A stretch of 64,000 nucleotides of DNA, from positions 124,001 through 188,000 of the forward strand of contig NC_014389.1 of assembly GCF_000145035.1 (NCBI RefSeq), read 5' to 3'. Positions 30,824 through 40,600 of this stretch are shown in pieces. The position numbers and the translations under genes are program-made. The DNA comes from Butyrivibrio proteoclasticus B316. GTDB taxonomy: Bacteria; Bacillota; Clostridia; Lachnospirales; Lachnospiraceae. Position 1 is the stretch's first letter. Each line of letters opens with the position of its first letter. Under the pieces are notes generated by a model, which saw only the letters and a list, made by a program, of their open reading frames with translations, made no database searches and was not told where the DNA came from.

Positions 30824-32500
30824 TCACTCTGCCGTATTAGGAACAAAAAGATGTTTGATGAGATCATCAAAAGCTTTATTTATCCTGTTTCTTTCTTCTC
30901 CTGCAGGGTAAGCTCTGTACATAATACCATTTTCTTCCCAGTAGAAGCTGTCAGCTCCCCTTGAAAGATAAGTATCAATGATACCTGCTGCCTTTAACTT
31001 ATCTGAGATATAGCAGTCAAATGCTCTTGCCCAGAGCTCGCAGTTACTTGACCAGTATCCGTGCCCATTTTTTGTGAACAGTTCATCAAATTTCTTGGAG
31101 CCTTTTAAAAACTCTTTGGCATCCTCAATGGCATAATAAACCGCTACAAATTCTTTTGGAAGGATATCCCATGTCCGGTAAAATGTTCCATCTTTCTCAA
31201 AATGGATCTTGGCTTCAGTTGCAAATTCCGCAGGGATTTCATATCTTTTAGCAAGATAGTAATCAAGGGCATGTCCCCATTCATGGGCAAGACAACCTGC
31301 TCCGCTCATTCTGGTGAGATTGATAACATTTCCGCCTGGTTCAAAATGAGCTGAAGCACTACTTCTTCCTCTTGACCCAAAAGCAATTGACATCATATCC
31401 CCAAGAGAAGTGCATTCAGGCTTTATCCCAAGGATATTTGCCATATTGAAAAATGAATTATAGCACATGGTAAGGTTTAATACTCTTTCATCAGCATTAA
31501 GCCAGTTGCCCCATTCGCCGCCTCTAAAATGGAATACTTCCATGAAGTTTTCTGGAACGGCGATCAGAGAATCAGCATCCATTCCGCCAATCTGTCTGAC
31601 TGTATCAAGCTTTTCAGGAACAAACTTTCTTTTTCTTCTCTTGATTTCCTTTTCTGGAACGTCAAGCTTTGCAGCTATAAAAGCTTTTCTGACATCATTA
31701 AGTGTCTTTTCCAGTTCTTCAGCTTTACAGATCGATAAAACCTTATGGCTTCTTAAGCTTGTAACAACTGCATAGCCTTCCTTTATAAGTTCAGCTGTAG
31801 CATTAGGCAGATGGTAATAAGACCAAGCAGATGAACAGCCAACCATGAAACATTTGCTTTTTTCGCTATCATGCCAGGATTCATTATCCCTATAAAACTT
31901 ATCTGGTTTCATAAGATGACGATCTGAAGGGCACATACCATCGTAGATAAAGCCCCAGATGTCTTCATTGGCATCCTGCATGGCAGCTTCTTCAGGTGTA
32001 AATCCAAAACGCTGTTTAACAACGCATCTGTGGATCTGTTTTGGATCCCAGTCTGTAAAAGTAGTTGATGTCACAGCACATGACGCATCGCTTGATACAT
32101 AACTGCCTGATGTAAACTGCTCTTTTGCCCAGGAAATAAATGATACCTGCTGCCCGTCCACAAGAATCTTACATGGCTCAGTTGCATTCATGACCTTGTC
32201 ACGGATAGATGTTACTGCGGAAACATATTTGCGTCTGTAATCATCTATATGAGTTCTTGCTGGTCTTGTGTAAAGTGATTTTCTGATCTCATTCTGCCAG
32301 AATACAAGATCCATGTTGGCATTTTCTGCTTTAAGCTTCTTCATGTTAGGCGCTTTCCAGATAAAGTCTCTTTTAAGACACTTATCCTTCTCTGTTTCAT
32401 TTAACTCATCATATTCCATGAGCCCAATAGTGCCTACAGCGATATCGGCTCTGCTCATAGGGATCTCCTCCCCAAATCTGTGTTTGTTAGCAATTCCCAT
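30824..32500 (-). CDS. LPD1-type zincin-like protein of mobile elements
   Basis: A 558-residue protein starting at the ATG at 32500 (MGIANKHRFGEEIPMSRADI) after AAAGGAG. The C-terminal half carries the Large Polyvalent-protein-associated Domain 1 pattern: NWLNADERVLNLTMCYNSF, AFGSRGRSSASAHFEPG, then the zinc motif LAHEWGHALDYY (HExxH, about residue 400). Such domains occur in large polyvalent proteins of conjugative elements and phages and may process proteins entering the recipient. The N-terminal part is not recognised. Own promoter at 32543-32566. Confidence 0.75.
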   Translation of the reverse strand: MGIANKHRFGEEIPMSRADIAVGTIGLMEYDELNETEKDKCLKRDFIWKAPNMKKLKAENANMDLVFWQNEIRKSLYTRPARTHIDDYRRKYVSAVTSIRDKVMNATEPCKILVDGQQVSFISWAKEQFTSGSYVSSDASCAVTSTTFTDWDPKQIHRCVVKQRFGFTPEEAAMQDANEDIWGFIYDGMCPSDRHLMKPDKFYRDNESWHDSEKSKCFMVGCSSAWSYYHLPNATAELIKEGYAVVTSLRSHKVLSICKAEELEKTLNDVRKAFIAAKLDVPEKEIKRRKRKFVPEKLDTVRQIGGMDADSLIAVPENFMEVFHFRGGEWGNWLNADERVLNLTMCYNSFFNMANILGIKPECTSLGDMMSIAFGSRGRSSASAHFEPGGNVINLTRMSGAGCLAHEWGHALDYYLAKRYEIPAEFATEAKIHFEKDGTFYRTWDILPKEFVAVYYAIEDAKEFLKGSKKFDELFTKNGHGYWSSNCELWARAFDCYISDKLKAAGIIDTYLSRGADSFYWEENGIMYRAYPAGEERNRINKAFDDLIKHLFVPNTAE

Positions 32501-32542
32501 AATTATTCTCCTTTCGTTATCTGACATAAAATTATTCAAGGA

Positions 32543-32566
32543 GAATATGTTAAAAACAGGGCAAAA
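32543..32566 (-). promoter_or_regulatory. Bipartite promoter-like motif upstream of 32500
   Basis: TTTTATTTTGC, 10 bp, ACATATTCTCC; TGTCAGATA follows. The terminator is 30 bp away, showing that TTTTGC belongs to the motif and not merely to a terminator T-run. Confidence 0.6.
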
Positions 32567-32597
32567 TAAAATCGGCGTGGTGATCTTAGTATAAAAT

Positions 32598-32636
32598 AAA
32601 AGGAGCAGGACCGCATATATACGGTCTCCTACTCCC
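32598..32636 (-). terminator. Terminator after the PcfJ-like gene
   Basis: Minus-strand stem GGAG..ACCG/CGGT..CTCC followed by TTTTATTTTAT. Confidence 0.75.
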
Positions 32637-32648
32637 GTTTTGCTATAT

Positions 32649-34739
32649 TTAGGATATTTTCCTGTTTTTCTTTTTAGGAACCTGTAGATCCAAGATGAGA
32701 GTTTCTACATAATCCCAAACTTCAGCAGGAGCACCTCTGTCGCATTTGGCCTGGATCTGATTAACAATATATTTGCCATCCTCTATTCTTATTTCAACCG
32801 TATAAGCACGGCCGTCCTTTTCGAGATGATATATAGCGCATCTGTCAGCATTCACGGATTCTGCATACATGGCAACGCAGTGCCGCATCTCACTTCCTTC
32901 CTGGATTATCCTCTTTCTACTGGTTATTTTTTCAAACCCTTCCTTAAAGACATCATCCAGTGGGCTAAATACCGAGTCCTTAGGAACAATTATATCCGGA
33001 GTATCTTCATTCTTCTGAGAAAGTGCCATATCAATATTGGCGTTCTGTACTTTTCTAAATGATTTCCATTTGAGACTAACAGGTGTTTTTGAATTCAAGG
33101 AATGATGAACATAATCTTTAATATCAGCCTTTATGTTCCGTTTGTCTTCCGCAGCAAGCTCTTTTCCTTCAAGAAGCTTCTTTTCAAGATAAGCAGAGAG
33201 TACATCCTCGGCAACGGCATTTTTTCTTCTTGCGCTTCTGCAACTATTTCCCCGAATTATTTTATTGGTAATGGCGTTATAAAGGATATTCTTTGATTTT
33301 TCATCAACATATTCCTTCGTTTTCATATAGGCGTAGCCTCTATTGATGTCGAGTCTGTTCCAATTTATATCCTGCCCGTTTTTATACTTTGTTTTCATAA
33401 GATGGTCGCGGCTCATAAAACCTATGCAGTCATTCCAATAAATTGCAGGAAATACCAGCCCATTTTCCTTTGCGCTTCTGCAATCTCTTATTACATCCAA
33501 AAGAACCATGCTCTTTTTTGATACGGGAAGGCTCAAAAGAGCATCTAGGAAAATTTTTGAACCCGATTCATCTATTATCTCGATAAAGTCTCTTACCATC
33601 ACAGGAAGGTACTTCCCAAATCTCTTTATATAGATATTCCCGTTCCCGTAGAAAATAAATTCATGATAGGTCACATGGATCCCATAATATCTCCGCTTCC
33701 CTTTATTATCCACATCTATTCTAATCGTATCAGAAATACCTATCGTAACAAAAAGTGGCTTTTCAGCATTTTCCGGAGCATCTTCATAACGGGGGAAATC
33801 TATTTTTACTTCACCCCATTTTACAGGCTTCATTGTCGTTACCATATTGGTCTTTTTAAACATGTAATCAAAAGCCTTTTTATCTGATTTTTCAACAAAA
33901 TCAAAATATGTATACTTTCCATCAGGACAAACATTTCTTATGATGTCGTAGAGGAGTATATTTTCTTTTGCATTTTCCTGTCTATGTTCATATGCTGATG
34001 TGATTTCTTTTGCAGCTTCTTCAACAGGAAGTCCTTCCGCATACCAGGCACCGATTTTATCATTATCTGGTTTCAACCTTTTTCTTATGTACTCGCCAAG
34101 CTGATAAGAATTAAGTTCGGGTTCAGTAGTGCTTTTTTTAAGATACTTAAGCCTTTGATGTCTTGTACCAATATTTTTATATACGTATTCAGGGGAACTG
34201 TTTTCTACAAAATACTGTCCGCACAGTACAAATAAATAAAGTCTATAAACAAACTCCTTAATTTCGATAGGAGCAATTGTGCGGCGAGTAAATATTTCTT
34301 TTCTATTAAAGAAATAGCCTGTACCAATATCATCTATGAAATGTATATATCCCCTATCTGGCAGACCGTCAATAATATAACGATTCTTCTTACAGAAACT
34401 AAAGAAGTCCTTCTCTTTTTCATTATCTACAATATATGTCCTGATTTTGCCAAGACTTCGGATCACATCTAAATCCATCCCGCCTTTAATAAGCCTTTTA
34501 TACTGAGCGTAAAGAAGTGTATTATTGTTGCTATGAAAATAATAATCCCAGCAGTATTTAACTTTCCCTGCTTCTTCTAATGGAAAGTCAGGAATATTCT
34601 TCATGATACAATAAAGGTTATTTAGAGTCCTGATGGATACGTCGGTCCTTTTAAGAACCGCCATTTGAGCACTTGTATAGCCGTCTCTTTTAGCTCTTTC
34701 AATTATCCTTATCTGTCCCTTTCGAGTAAACTTTGGCAT
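32649..34739 (-). CDS. PcfJ-like protein
   Basis: A 696-residue basic protein. The C-terminal region is typical of the PcfJ family named after the conjugative plasmid pCF10: EGSEMRHCVAMYAESVNADRC, a Tyr/Val strand, IVNQIQAKCDRGAPAEV. Its biochemical role is not established; members are found on conjugative plasmids and large phages. The N-terminus (MPKFTRKGQIRIIERAKRDG) resembles a helix-turn-helix segment. The ribosome site is weak. It is followed by the terminator at 32598. Confidence 0.75.
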   Translation of the reverse strand: MPKFTRKGQIRIIERAKRDGYTSAQMAVLKRTDVSIRTLNNLYCIMKNIPDFPLEEAGKVKYCWDYYFHSNNNTLLYAQYKRLIKGGMDLDVIRSLGKIRTYIVDNEKEKDFFSFCKKNRYIIDGLPDRGYIHFIDDIGTGYFFNRKEIFTRRTIAPIEIKEFVYRLYLFVLCGQYFVENSSPEYVYKNIGTRHQRLKYLKKSTTEPELNSYQLGEYIRKRLKPDNDKIGAWYAEGLPVEEAAKEITSAYEHRQENAKENILLYDIIRNVCPDGKYTYFDFVEKSDKKAFDYMFKKTNMVTTMKPVKWGEVKIDFPRYEDAPENAEKPLFVTIGISDTIRIDVDNKGKRRYYGIHVTYHEFIFYGNGNIYIKRFGKYLPVMVRDFIEIIDESGSKIFLDALLSLPVSKKSMVLLDVIRDCRSAKENGLVFPAIYWNDCIGFMSRDHLMKTKYKNGQDINWNRLDINRGYAYMKTKEYVDEKSKNILYNAITNKIIRGNSCRSARRKNAVAEDVLSAYLEKKLLEGKELAAEDKRNIKADIKDYVHHSLNSKTPVSLKWKSFRKVQNANIDMALSQKNEDTPDIIVPKDSVFSPLDDVFKEGFEKITSRKRIIQEGSEMRHCVAMYAESVNADRCAIYHLEKDGRAYTVEIRIEDGKYIVNQIQAKCDRGAPAEVWDYVETLILDLQVPKKKNRKIS

Positions 34740-34765
34740 ATCTCTGAGCCCTCATCTTCCGTAGT

Positions 34766-36379
34766 TCAGCCACTTTCCCTTGCAGGATCAGTGTCGTCGC
34801 CAAGTTCCCATGAATTTCTTGTTTTAAAATATCCGTCTTCCAGCATATCCTTTAAGGATACTCCGGTAGTTTCCTCGAACTCATCTTCATAAGCAGAGAA
34901 CTCAGGAGTTCCAATCGTCTTGTAGTATTCATAGGCAAGCTTCTTATGGCTATTAAGACTCTTAAGTCCCTGAGCAATATTAGCCTTTACCTCGTTATCA
35001 TCATCTATATCCCTAAATAGGATAAATCCTGTAATTTCCGGATATTTCAAAGCCTTACTGTATGCATAAGCTATGGAAGCTGCCTGGAATTTTTCTCCAA
35101 AACTGGATGTATATCCTATCTGCGATATCATGATCTTCCTTACCTTACCAGCACTTGTAAGATAGGATTCTTCTCTCATTTCATCAAGAAGGACATCAAA
35201 GTTTAGCATGGTAAGGTATGGAGTTTTTGCATCATTTGTGACATATATATCCTGAGGCATCCAGGTATATGGATCATACAAAGGGGCATTATAAGGGTGT
35301 ATTCCAAGACACCATCCGATATTGCCTTCCTTATTTATCCAGTAGTTAAAGCGGTTTAAATATTCTCTGGAAAGGAAACATCCCGGATTGGACCTCCTGT
35401 TCCATTCCTGATCTAAAGAAATGTATATATCTGCATTGGCATTTACAGACTTGAACTCATTATAAAAAATTCTAAATGCCTTGGTGTATTCTTTTACATT
35501 CGTATCAAGATTAGTACTTGAATGGTAATACCACTCCGTTCTAGCATTGACCTGATTTCCAAGTATCCAGTTATCAATTGTACCAAAATCACCGCCAGAA
35601 TACCTTCTTGCTAAAAAGGCAGCTATTGCCTTTAAATGCATCACTCCATCTTCTGTTTTGGTATTAAGGGCGTATGTGGGGCAGGTAGCTCCCAGTGCTT
35701 CAGGGTGGATCAGATTGCTGTCCTTTGATGAAGCTGCATTTAAAAGCGTCATGGTAAGCTGATAGTCATTTTCCGTACACCATTTTACAATCTTGTCATA
35801 TTCCCCTAAAACATCATTCTTAAAATAGTATTTGCGTCCATAATAAGTAAACTCTGTCGTTTGTTTTGCTTCAGTCTTGGATATTATTGCTCCAAGCTCC
35901 ATGTTGAACATGATCTGTTTTATGCCAAGATCATTAAATTCTTCAGCATCCGTTGATGCAGGAAGTATTCCCTTGATGCCATGGTCATTTCTTTTTGGCG
36001 GGTTATTTGAAAGAATCTCCGGGTTTGTTATATACATGTAGTTACTTACAGCTTCGTATGTATCTCCCTTTGGAAGAGCGAGGCAAAATCTCTTTGTAAG
36101 GTTTGATTTATCTGACATATAGGCAAGAGGGAAAGATACTGCTTCGCCTGAAACATTCGCAACTACCGTGCCATTATCAATAGTCTGCCAGACTTCTTCT
36201 GCTATAACGACCATATTAAGAGGGCCTTCAGGAAGGGAAGCTTCGATAATTACACTCTGTTTATCTGCGCTGATATAACAGGCTGTTATTTTGCCTTTAT
36301 CCGCAGCTTCTGCTTTTATAGGTATAAGAATAGCAAGTGCTAAAACAAGGAATAAAATGATACTTTTTATGCTTCTCAT
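34766..36379 (-). CDS. Secreted DUF5722-like protein (glycosidase-like fold)
   Basis: A 537-residue exported protein. The ATG at 36379 (MRSIKSIILFLVLALAILIP) follows AGAGGTGG and opens with a signal peptide ending near AEA. The body contains TNPEILSNNPPKRNDHGIKG, LGIKQIMFNMELG, WILGNQVNARTEWYYH and ADIYISLDQEWNRR, a pattern of a TIM-barrel, glycosidase-like family (DUF5722). Acidic residues in NQVNARTEW and DQEW may be catalytic, but this is inference. Possibly an envelope- or polysaccharide-modifying enzyme of the element. It overlaps no neighbour; a membrane-anchored protein gene lies just upstream. Confidence 0.7.
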   Translation of the reverse strand: MRSIKSIILFLVLALAILIPIKAEAADKGKITACYISADKQSVIIEASLPEGPLNMVVIAEEVWQTIDNGTVVANVSGEAVSFPLAYMSDKSNLTKRFCLALPKGDTYEAVSNYMYITNPEILSNNPPKRNDHGIKGILPASTDAEEFNDLGIKQIMFNMELGAIISKTEAKQTTEFTYYGRKYYFKNDVLGEYDKIVKWCTENDYQLTMTLLNAASSKDSNLIHPEALGATCPTYALNTKTEDGVMHLKAIAAFLARRYSGGDFGTIDNWILGNQVNARTEWYYHSSTNLDTNVKEYTKAFRIFYNEFKSVNANADIYISLDQEWNRRSNPGCFLSREYLNRFNYWINKEGNIGWCLGIHPYNAPLYDPYTWMPQDIYVTNDAKTPYLTMLNFDVLLDEMREESYLTSAGKVRKIMISQIGYTSSFGEKFQAASIAYAYSKALKYPEITGFILFRDIDDDNEVKANIAQGLKSLNSHKKLAYEYYKTIGTPEFSAYEDEFEETTGVSLKDMLEDGYFKTRNSWELGDDTDPARESG

Positions 36380-36389
36380 ATGCCACCTC

Positions 36390-37172
36390 TCATCTCTGGC
36401 TGATATTACGGTAAATACATGCATATTCGTTATATTTAACTTCGACTATCCATCTGTCCGCGTAAACCGCATTTTCGAGGACTACTTCAATAGTCTGCAG
36501 TTGCGGATCCAAGTCGGTCTTCTCGTCCCAGTACCATCTGCCAAGATTTCCGTTGTAAAGCTGATATGGGTACTGTTCCATTACCGAATTGATGAGCGAT
36601 ATTGCAATATCAGGGCCTACATCTGATATATTAAAGTCATTTTCCCTGTATATTTCTTCCCATTCATCATATGAATAATAGAGGATATCCTTTATTTCTC
36701 CATCTGCCGTATACATATCGTTTTCTTCATCATATAGAAGTCTCCAACATATATCATCATATTCAACCCATGCACACAAAGCTGGGCTTTCAGAACTGAT
36801 GAAAGCTTTTTTCATTTTTTTGTATTCGTATTTTTCCTTGATATATGTAGCAAGTTTTTGAAGTGCCTCCGGTATTTCGAGCTCTGCTGCCTCACACTCT
36901 AATATTGCAGTATAGATTTCGTCATCTTTAAGTGCTTCGATGTGAATATAGTTATCACGCTCAGGTGCACCTTGCGGGGGCGTGGCATCATACTCACTTT
37001 TCTGGACTACAAGTGATTTATTCGTAGAAGGTTCAAGCTCATCGCGACTTACCTGTATAGTTTTCTTGGGCTTTTCGTCTCTTCCACCAATCCATAAAAT
37101 GAGACTCACTACCAGAATAGAACTTACAATCAGGGCGGCAATTCCTATGATTACAGCAGTTTTGTTTTTCAT
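36390..37172 (-). CDS. Membrane-anchored extracytoplasmic protein (260 aa)
   Basis: The ATG at 37172 (MKNKTAVIIGIAALIVSSIL) is followed at once by a single membrane span; the longer frame to 37346 has no ribosome site. After the span comes a Lys/Glu-rich linker and a 190-residue domain rich in Trp/Tyr (AWVEYDDICWRLLYDEEN; LGRWYWDEKTDLDPQ). It ends 11 bp before the start of the secreted protein gene at 36379, suggesting joint function. Family not recognised. Confidence 0.65.
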   Translation of the reverse strand: MKNKTAVIIGIAALIVSSILVVSLILWIGGRDEKPKKTIQVSRDELEPSTNKSLVVQKSEYDATPPQGAPERDNYIHIEALKDDEIYTAILECEAAELEIPEALQKLATYIKEKYEYKKMKKAFISSESPALCAWVEYDDICWRLLYDEENDMYTADGEIKDILYYSYDEWEEIYRENDFNISDVGPDIAISLINSVMEQYPYQLYNGNLGRWYWDEKTDLDPQLQTIEVVLENAVYADRWIVEVKYNEYACIYRNISQR

Positions 37173-37267
37173 GAAAATAATCCTCTCATCAGCAGAAATC
37201 AAAACTTTGGGTAATTTTGCCCCTTCAGTATATAAATATCTATTTAAAACAAATTTTTCTGCACAAC

Positions 37268-37297
37268 AAAAAGGCTCCTGCAAATGCAGAAGCCTTA
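37268..37297 (-). terminator. Terminator after 37321 gene
   Basis: Stem AAGGCTTCTGCA/TGCAGGAGCCTT followed by TTTTGTTG on the minus strand. Confidence 0.85.
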
Positions 37298-37320
37298 TGT
37301 TGATGGACATTAATGAGGTA

Positions 37321-38415
37321 TTACTTAACGGTGATGATGTCTCCACGGTCTGGAGTTGTCTTCTTAACGACTTCCTTCACATTGCGGTCAGCATTTGCAA
37401 GAGCGTATGTGAAAGTGTCGCGATCGTGAACATAATCAACAAGGTGGATATATCCGCCAAGCTCGTTAGACTTAACGATAAAGTTTCCGATCTTAACAAA
37501 ACCATTTCCAGAATATACAGCACGGCCAAGACTTGTCTCAGTTGTGAAGTTAGTAGTAACATTTGTGAGCTTATCTGGCATTACAACATCATTTTCGTAT
37601 CGTGCGACGTTAGTGATCTTGTAAACTGCATAAGTCACATCCTTTTCCTCATCCTTTTCAGGAATATAGAAGTACTTGTCTCCCTGGGCAATAACAATGT
37701 TTGAAAGATCAAAGCCGATAAAGCTCTCAGAAAATGCAAGTTCGTTGCCGTTCTTATCATTTTCCTCATACTCATCATACTCGTCATCCTCATCGTAATC
37801 GTCGCACTCAGCCTCTCTTACGAGATTTTTGTATGCGAACTTGCCCTTTGTAAGAACATAGAGGCCAGCGCGGTCAAAGACAGTCTTAGTCTCAGTCTTA
37901 TCATCTTCCTTAACCTCGATCTCCTTAGTAAATGAGAAGCCATATACCACGCGGGTATCTGTATCCTCAAGTACCTCTACCTGCTTCTCGATGAAGCCAA
38001 GGCGTGTCATCTTGTCGCGTGAAGGGCAGTATTCGTAAACAGCATCCCACTTCTTTTCATCCTCTGTCTCTGCTGTGAATACAACAGTACCAGGGAATGT
38101 CTTAAGGACAGTCTTTACTGTAATGCCGCTACCCATTACAACATCCTTGTTGTCAACACGGAGTACTCCGTCAACAACAGCTGCTGTGTGAAGAGCTGTG
38201 TCCTCAACCCAGTGTATTACTCTGAATGTGCGGTCATTGCCATTGGTGATTGTAATCTTCTTGGGCTCGCGATCATCATCCTCATCAAGGATTTCTGTAG
38301 CTTCAGCCCTGGTAACTTCAGTATTTGTGGCCTCATCTGTCGCCTCAATTCTGTAGGCGATATTCTCGAGCTTATCCACTACTTCCATTCCGATCTTTGC
38401 TACGTTAATTCTCAT
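37321..38415 (-). CDS. Orphan acidic beta-rich protein (364 aa)
   Basis: ATG at 38415 (MRINVAKIGMEVVDKLENIA) with AAGGAGG upstream; the frame from 38445 starts before the ribosome site. Strand-rich throughout, with an acidic linker (ECDDYDEDDEYDEYEENDKN) dividing it into two halves, and Thr/Val strands at the end (ALANADRNVKEVVKKTTPD). Codon choice is more GC-ending than in its neighbours, as in a well-expressed gene. It could be a structural protein; not recognised. R4 lies upstream. Confidence 0.65.
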   Translation of the reverse strand: MRINVAKIGMEVVDKLENIAYRIEATDEATNTEVTRAEATEILDEDDDREPKKITITNGNDRTFRVIHWVEDTALHTAAVVDGVLRVDNKDVVMGSGITVKTVLKTFPGTVVFTAETEDEKKWDAVYEYCPSRDKMTRLGFIEKQVEVLEDTDTRVVYGFSFTKEIEVKEDDKTETKTVFDRAGLYVLTKGKFAYKNLVREAECDDYDEDDEYDEYEENDKNGNELAFSESFIGFDLSNIVIAQGDKYFYIPEKDEEKDVTYAVYKITNVARYENDVVMPDKLTNVTTNFTTETSLGRAVYSGNGFVKIGNFIVKSNELGGYIHLVDYVHDRDTFTYALANADRNVKEVVKKTTPDRGDIITVK

Positions 38416-38565
38416 AATTGTGTTCCTCCTTATTAGAACTGACATTAAATAATAACTACATAAAAGATAATGTAAAAAATAAAAAATAATAAAATCATAA
38501 AAATAAGGAGTAAGACTTTTTTCTTACTCCTTTGGCAGTTTTAAACATCGTTTTTATAAAATTTA

Positions 38566-38881
38566 GCGAGAAAACCCCTTCCGATGAAATCGGATGTGGG
38601 ATGAATCACCTTTTCACGAACAGCTGTTCGTGATAGAATAAGTCAATCGGAACCTTGAAAACTGTATATATGAGGTTGCACCACGAATCTAACAAACCAA
38701 GAGCCTGTGGTGTGTAAAATATACAAGGTGTTTAGTTCCCAAGCGCCACAAGCGCATATATAACACTTAAAGTATGCCGAAGGGGTTCCGCCCCAACGGA
38801 GTAGCGGCGCCGTGAACGTGCCTTACTATACCGCAAGGTATTGTAGAAACCATTTCCGATTACATCGGTGGCGGTAGTTCA
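38566..38881 (-). repeat. Repeat element R4 (~316 bp), candidate structured RNA
   Basis: Same limits as R1 and R2. Stem variants CACGAACAGCTGTTCGTG and GCACCACG...TGTGGTGT keep pairing while bases differ from R2. Confidence 0.72.
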
Positions 38882-38887
38882 TTTAGT

Positions 38888-40303
38888 TTAGTGCTTGATA
38901 GCCCTGTATTCGAGTTTTACATCGCCCTCATCTGTAACGATAAGGTCTATCTGGTTTTTGAGTCTTCTGTTTATGAATGATTTAATCTCTTCTTCTGTCA
39001 GACGGATCCTTGTTTTAATGAGTGCGTCCTGCATAATATCATTTATATTGAGATTAAGGGCAGCAGATAACGTCTTATCAATTTCTCTTTGAAGAGCATC
39101 CTTCTTAAGATCTGAAGCATCTCCAGCATAAAAACTATCTATATAGCAATAAGGTATATCATGCTGTTTGAGCGTATCTTTAAAACTTGCTCCACACTTT
39201 TCACGTTCCGCCATGATAAGAAAATTTACATTTGGCATCTCTTCCATCAGGCCCCAGTAATCAGAATCGCTGGATGCGAGGATAAATGTATCAACTCCAT
39301 TAGAGTAGTGTTCCTGACATATTCTTGCTGTAACCTTTATATCCGTCAAAGACTTGCTCTCCATGACTCTTTCGATCATGATGTACTCTGTGGGAATATG
39401 CGTATAATCTTCAAGTATTTCCCAAGCTGATGTAGTATGCACGTCATCATAAAGTATTATTTTTGTTATCTTTGATGCCTTATTCTGGTCAAGTCCTTTT
39501 ATTGCAGCACACAGTCTGTATGGATCAGAATTTTCGCAGTCCACCACAAATACACATTTGCTACTGTTTTCAATGACCGTATGGATGTTGTCCTTGGTTC
39601 TGTCGCTTGCATCGGATACAAGGTTAAGTTCCGTGAACTCATCATTATTCCACTGGTACAGTCTTGTAACAAACTTTTTATCATCATAAAGGATATTGCC
39701 ATCCCTCTTAGCAGGCCAGTTCATATAAACCTTAAAAGGATAGAAATCGATATTTGCATAAAAGAATTCAGCTGCTCTTTTGGTACCCTGAGGAGTCAGA
39801 CCATCCGGCATTATAAAAATATCAGCAAGGTATTCCCATTTAAGCCATGCGGGAAATAAAACCCTGCAGTTATTGATGCGGGCTTTTATATTGCTGTTTA
39901 GATTTATCATAAATGGCGTTGGGTCAGTAAGATTGGTATAAATGTCTATTCCATCATCTGAAAGACTTTTCATGGCTTCCGGGGGCATGTATTCTGGCAT
40001 GGTCATTATACTTAGCCCGTCATGCTGAATACCATTGCATACCTTAAGGAAATTATGTTCAAGCTGGGTCCGTAAATGGCAAAGATTTCTTATGATCCTT
40101 GCTCTCTTGTCTTTTTCAAGCTCATTATATATATCCAGCTTTAGTAGAATCTTATCGGATTCAAAGAATTTTTTATGTACTCCAAGAAGGTATGCTGTTT
40201 TTGAAACAATTTCAAAATGCGAACCTCTAAATCCGCTGCGCTCATCATCCATTACTGCTAGAACATCAGAAAAATCATTAAACTGGTTTGCTGTGAAATC
40301 CAT
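38888..40303 (-). CDS. NYN-domain (PIN-like) putative nuclease
   Basis: A 471-residue protein. The C-terminal half (about residues 255-420) has the NYN/PIN-like pattern of metal-binding acids: VFVVDCENSDP at the first strand, LTDIKVTARICQEHYSNG, then FILASSDSDYWGLMEEMP. Such domains are Mg-dependent ribonucleases or RNA processors. The N-terminal 250 residues are helical and unassigned. Its stop lies 7 bp from the end of R4, so the transcript would run straight into that element. ATG at 40303 with GGAGGAAC upstream. Confidence 0.7.
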   Translation of the reverse strand: MDFTANQFNDFSDVLAVMDDERSGFRGSHFEIVSKTAYLLGVHKKFFESDKILLKLDIYNELEKDKRARIIRNLCHLRTQLEHNFLKVCNGIQHDGLSIMTMPEYMPPEAMKSLSDDGIDIYTNLTDPTPFMINLNSNIKARINNCRVLFPAWLKWEYLADIFIMPDGLTPQGTKRAAEFFYANIDFYPFKVYMNWPAKRDGNILYDDKKFVTRLYQWNNDEFTELNLVSDASDRTKDNIHTVIENSSKCVFVVDCENSDPYRLCAAIKGLDQNKASKITKIILYDDVHTTSAWEILEDYTHIPTEYIMIERVMESKSLTDIKVTARICQEHYSNGVDTFILASSDSDYWGLMEEMPNVNFLIMAEREKCGASFKDTLKQHDIPYCYIDSFYAGDASDLKKDALQREIDKTLSAALNLNINDIMQDALIKTRIRLTEEEIKSFINRRLKNQIDLIVTDEGDVKLEYRAIKH

Positions 40304-40453
40304 CGTTCCTCCATAGTTATTTGATAACGTCCAATAAATATATCATACTCCTATTTTGTTTGGATTTTCTGCACAGAAGCCGTTTTTATTCACATTTTTC
40401 TCGCATATTCCTTATGAACAAGATGCTTTCAACGTTTTACTAACCATTAATTC

Positions 40454-40482
40454 TTGACATTTAGTAAATACGCTTCTATCAT
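40454..40482 (+). promoter_or_regulatory. Sigma-A promoter of the HU gene
   Basis: TTGACA (40454-40459), 17-bp spacer, TATCAT (40477-40482), 118 bp before the HU start. A second TTGACA at 40547 has no good -10. Confidence 0.7.
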
Positions 40483-40600
40483 TGATATTAGGTGATGTAT
40501 TCCGCTATTTGTGCGGCATGCATTGCATAAACAACTACTAACGCTTGACATTCTGTGAAGTTCTTCTTCGCTCATGTCGGGCCAACAAATGGAGGGTACT

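Noticed and set aside
34766..36379. Assigning a specific sugar substrate to the DUF5722-like protein
   Set aside because: Only the general fold is suggested by motifs; no substrate-specific residues are identifiable.
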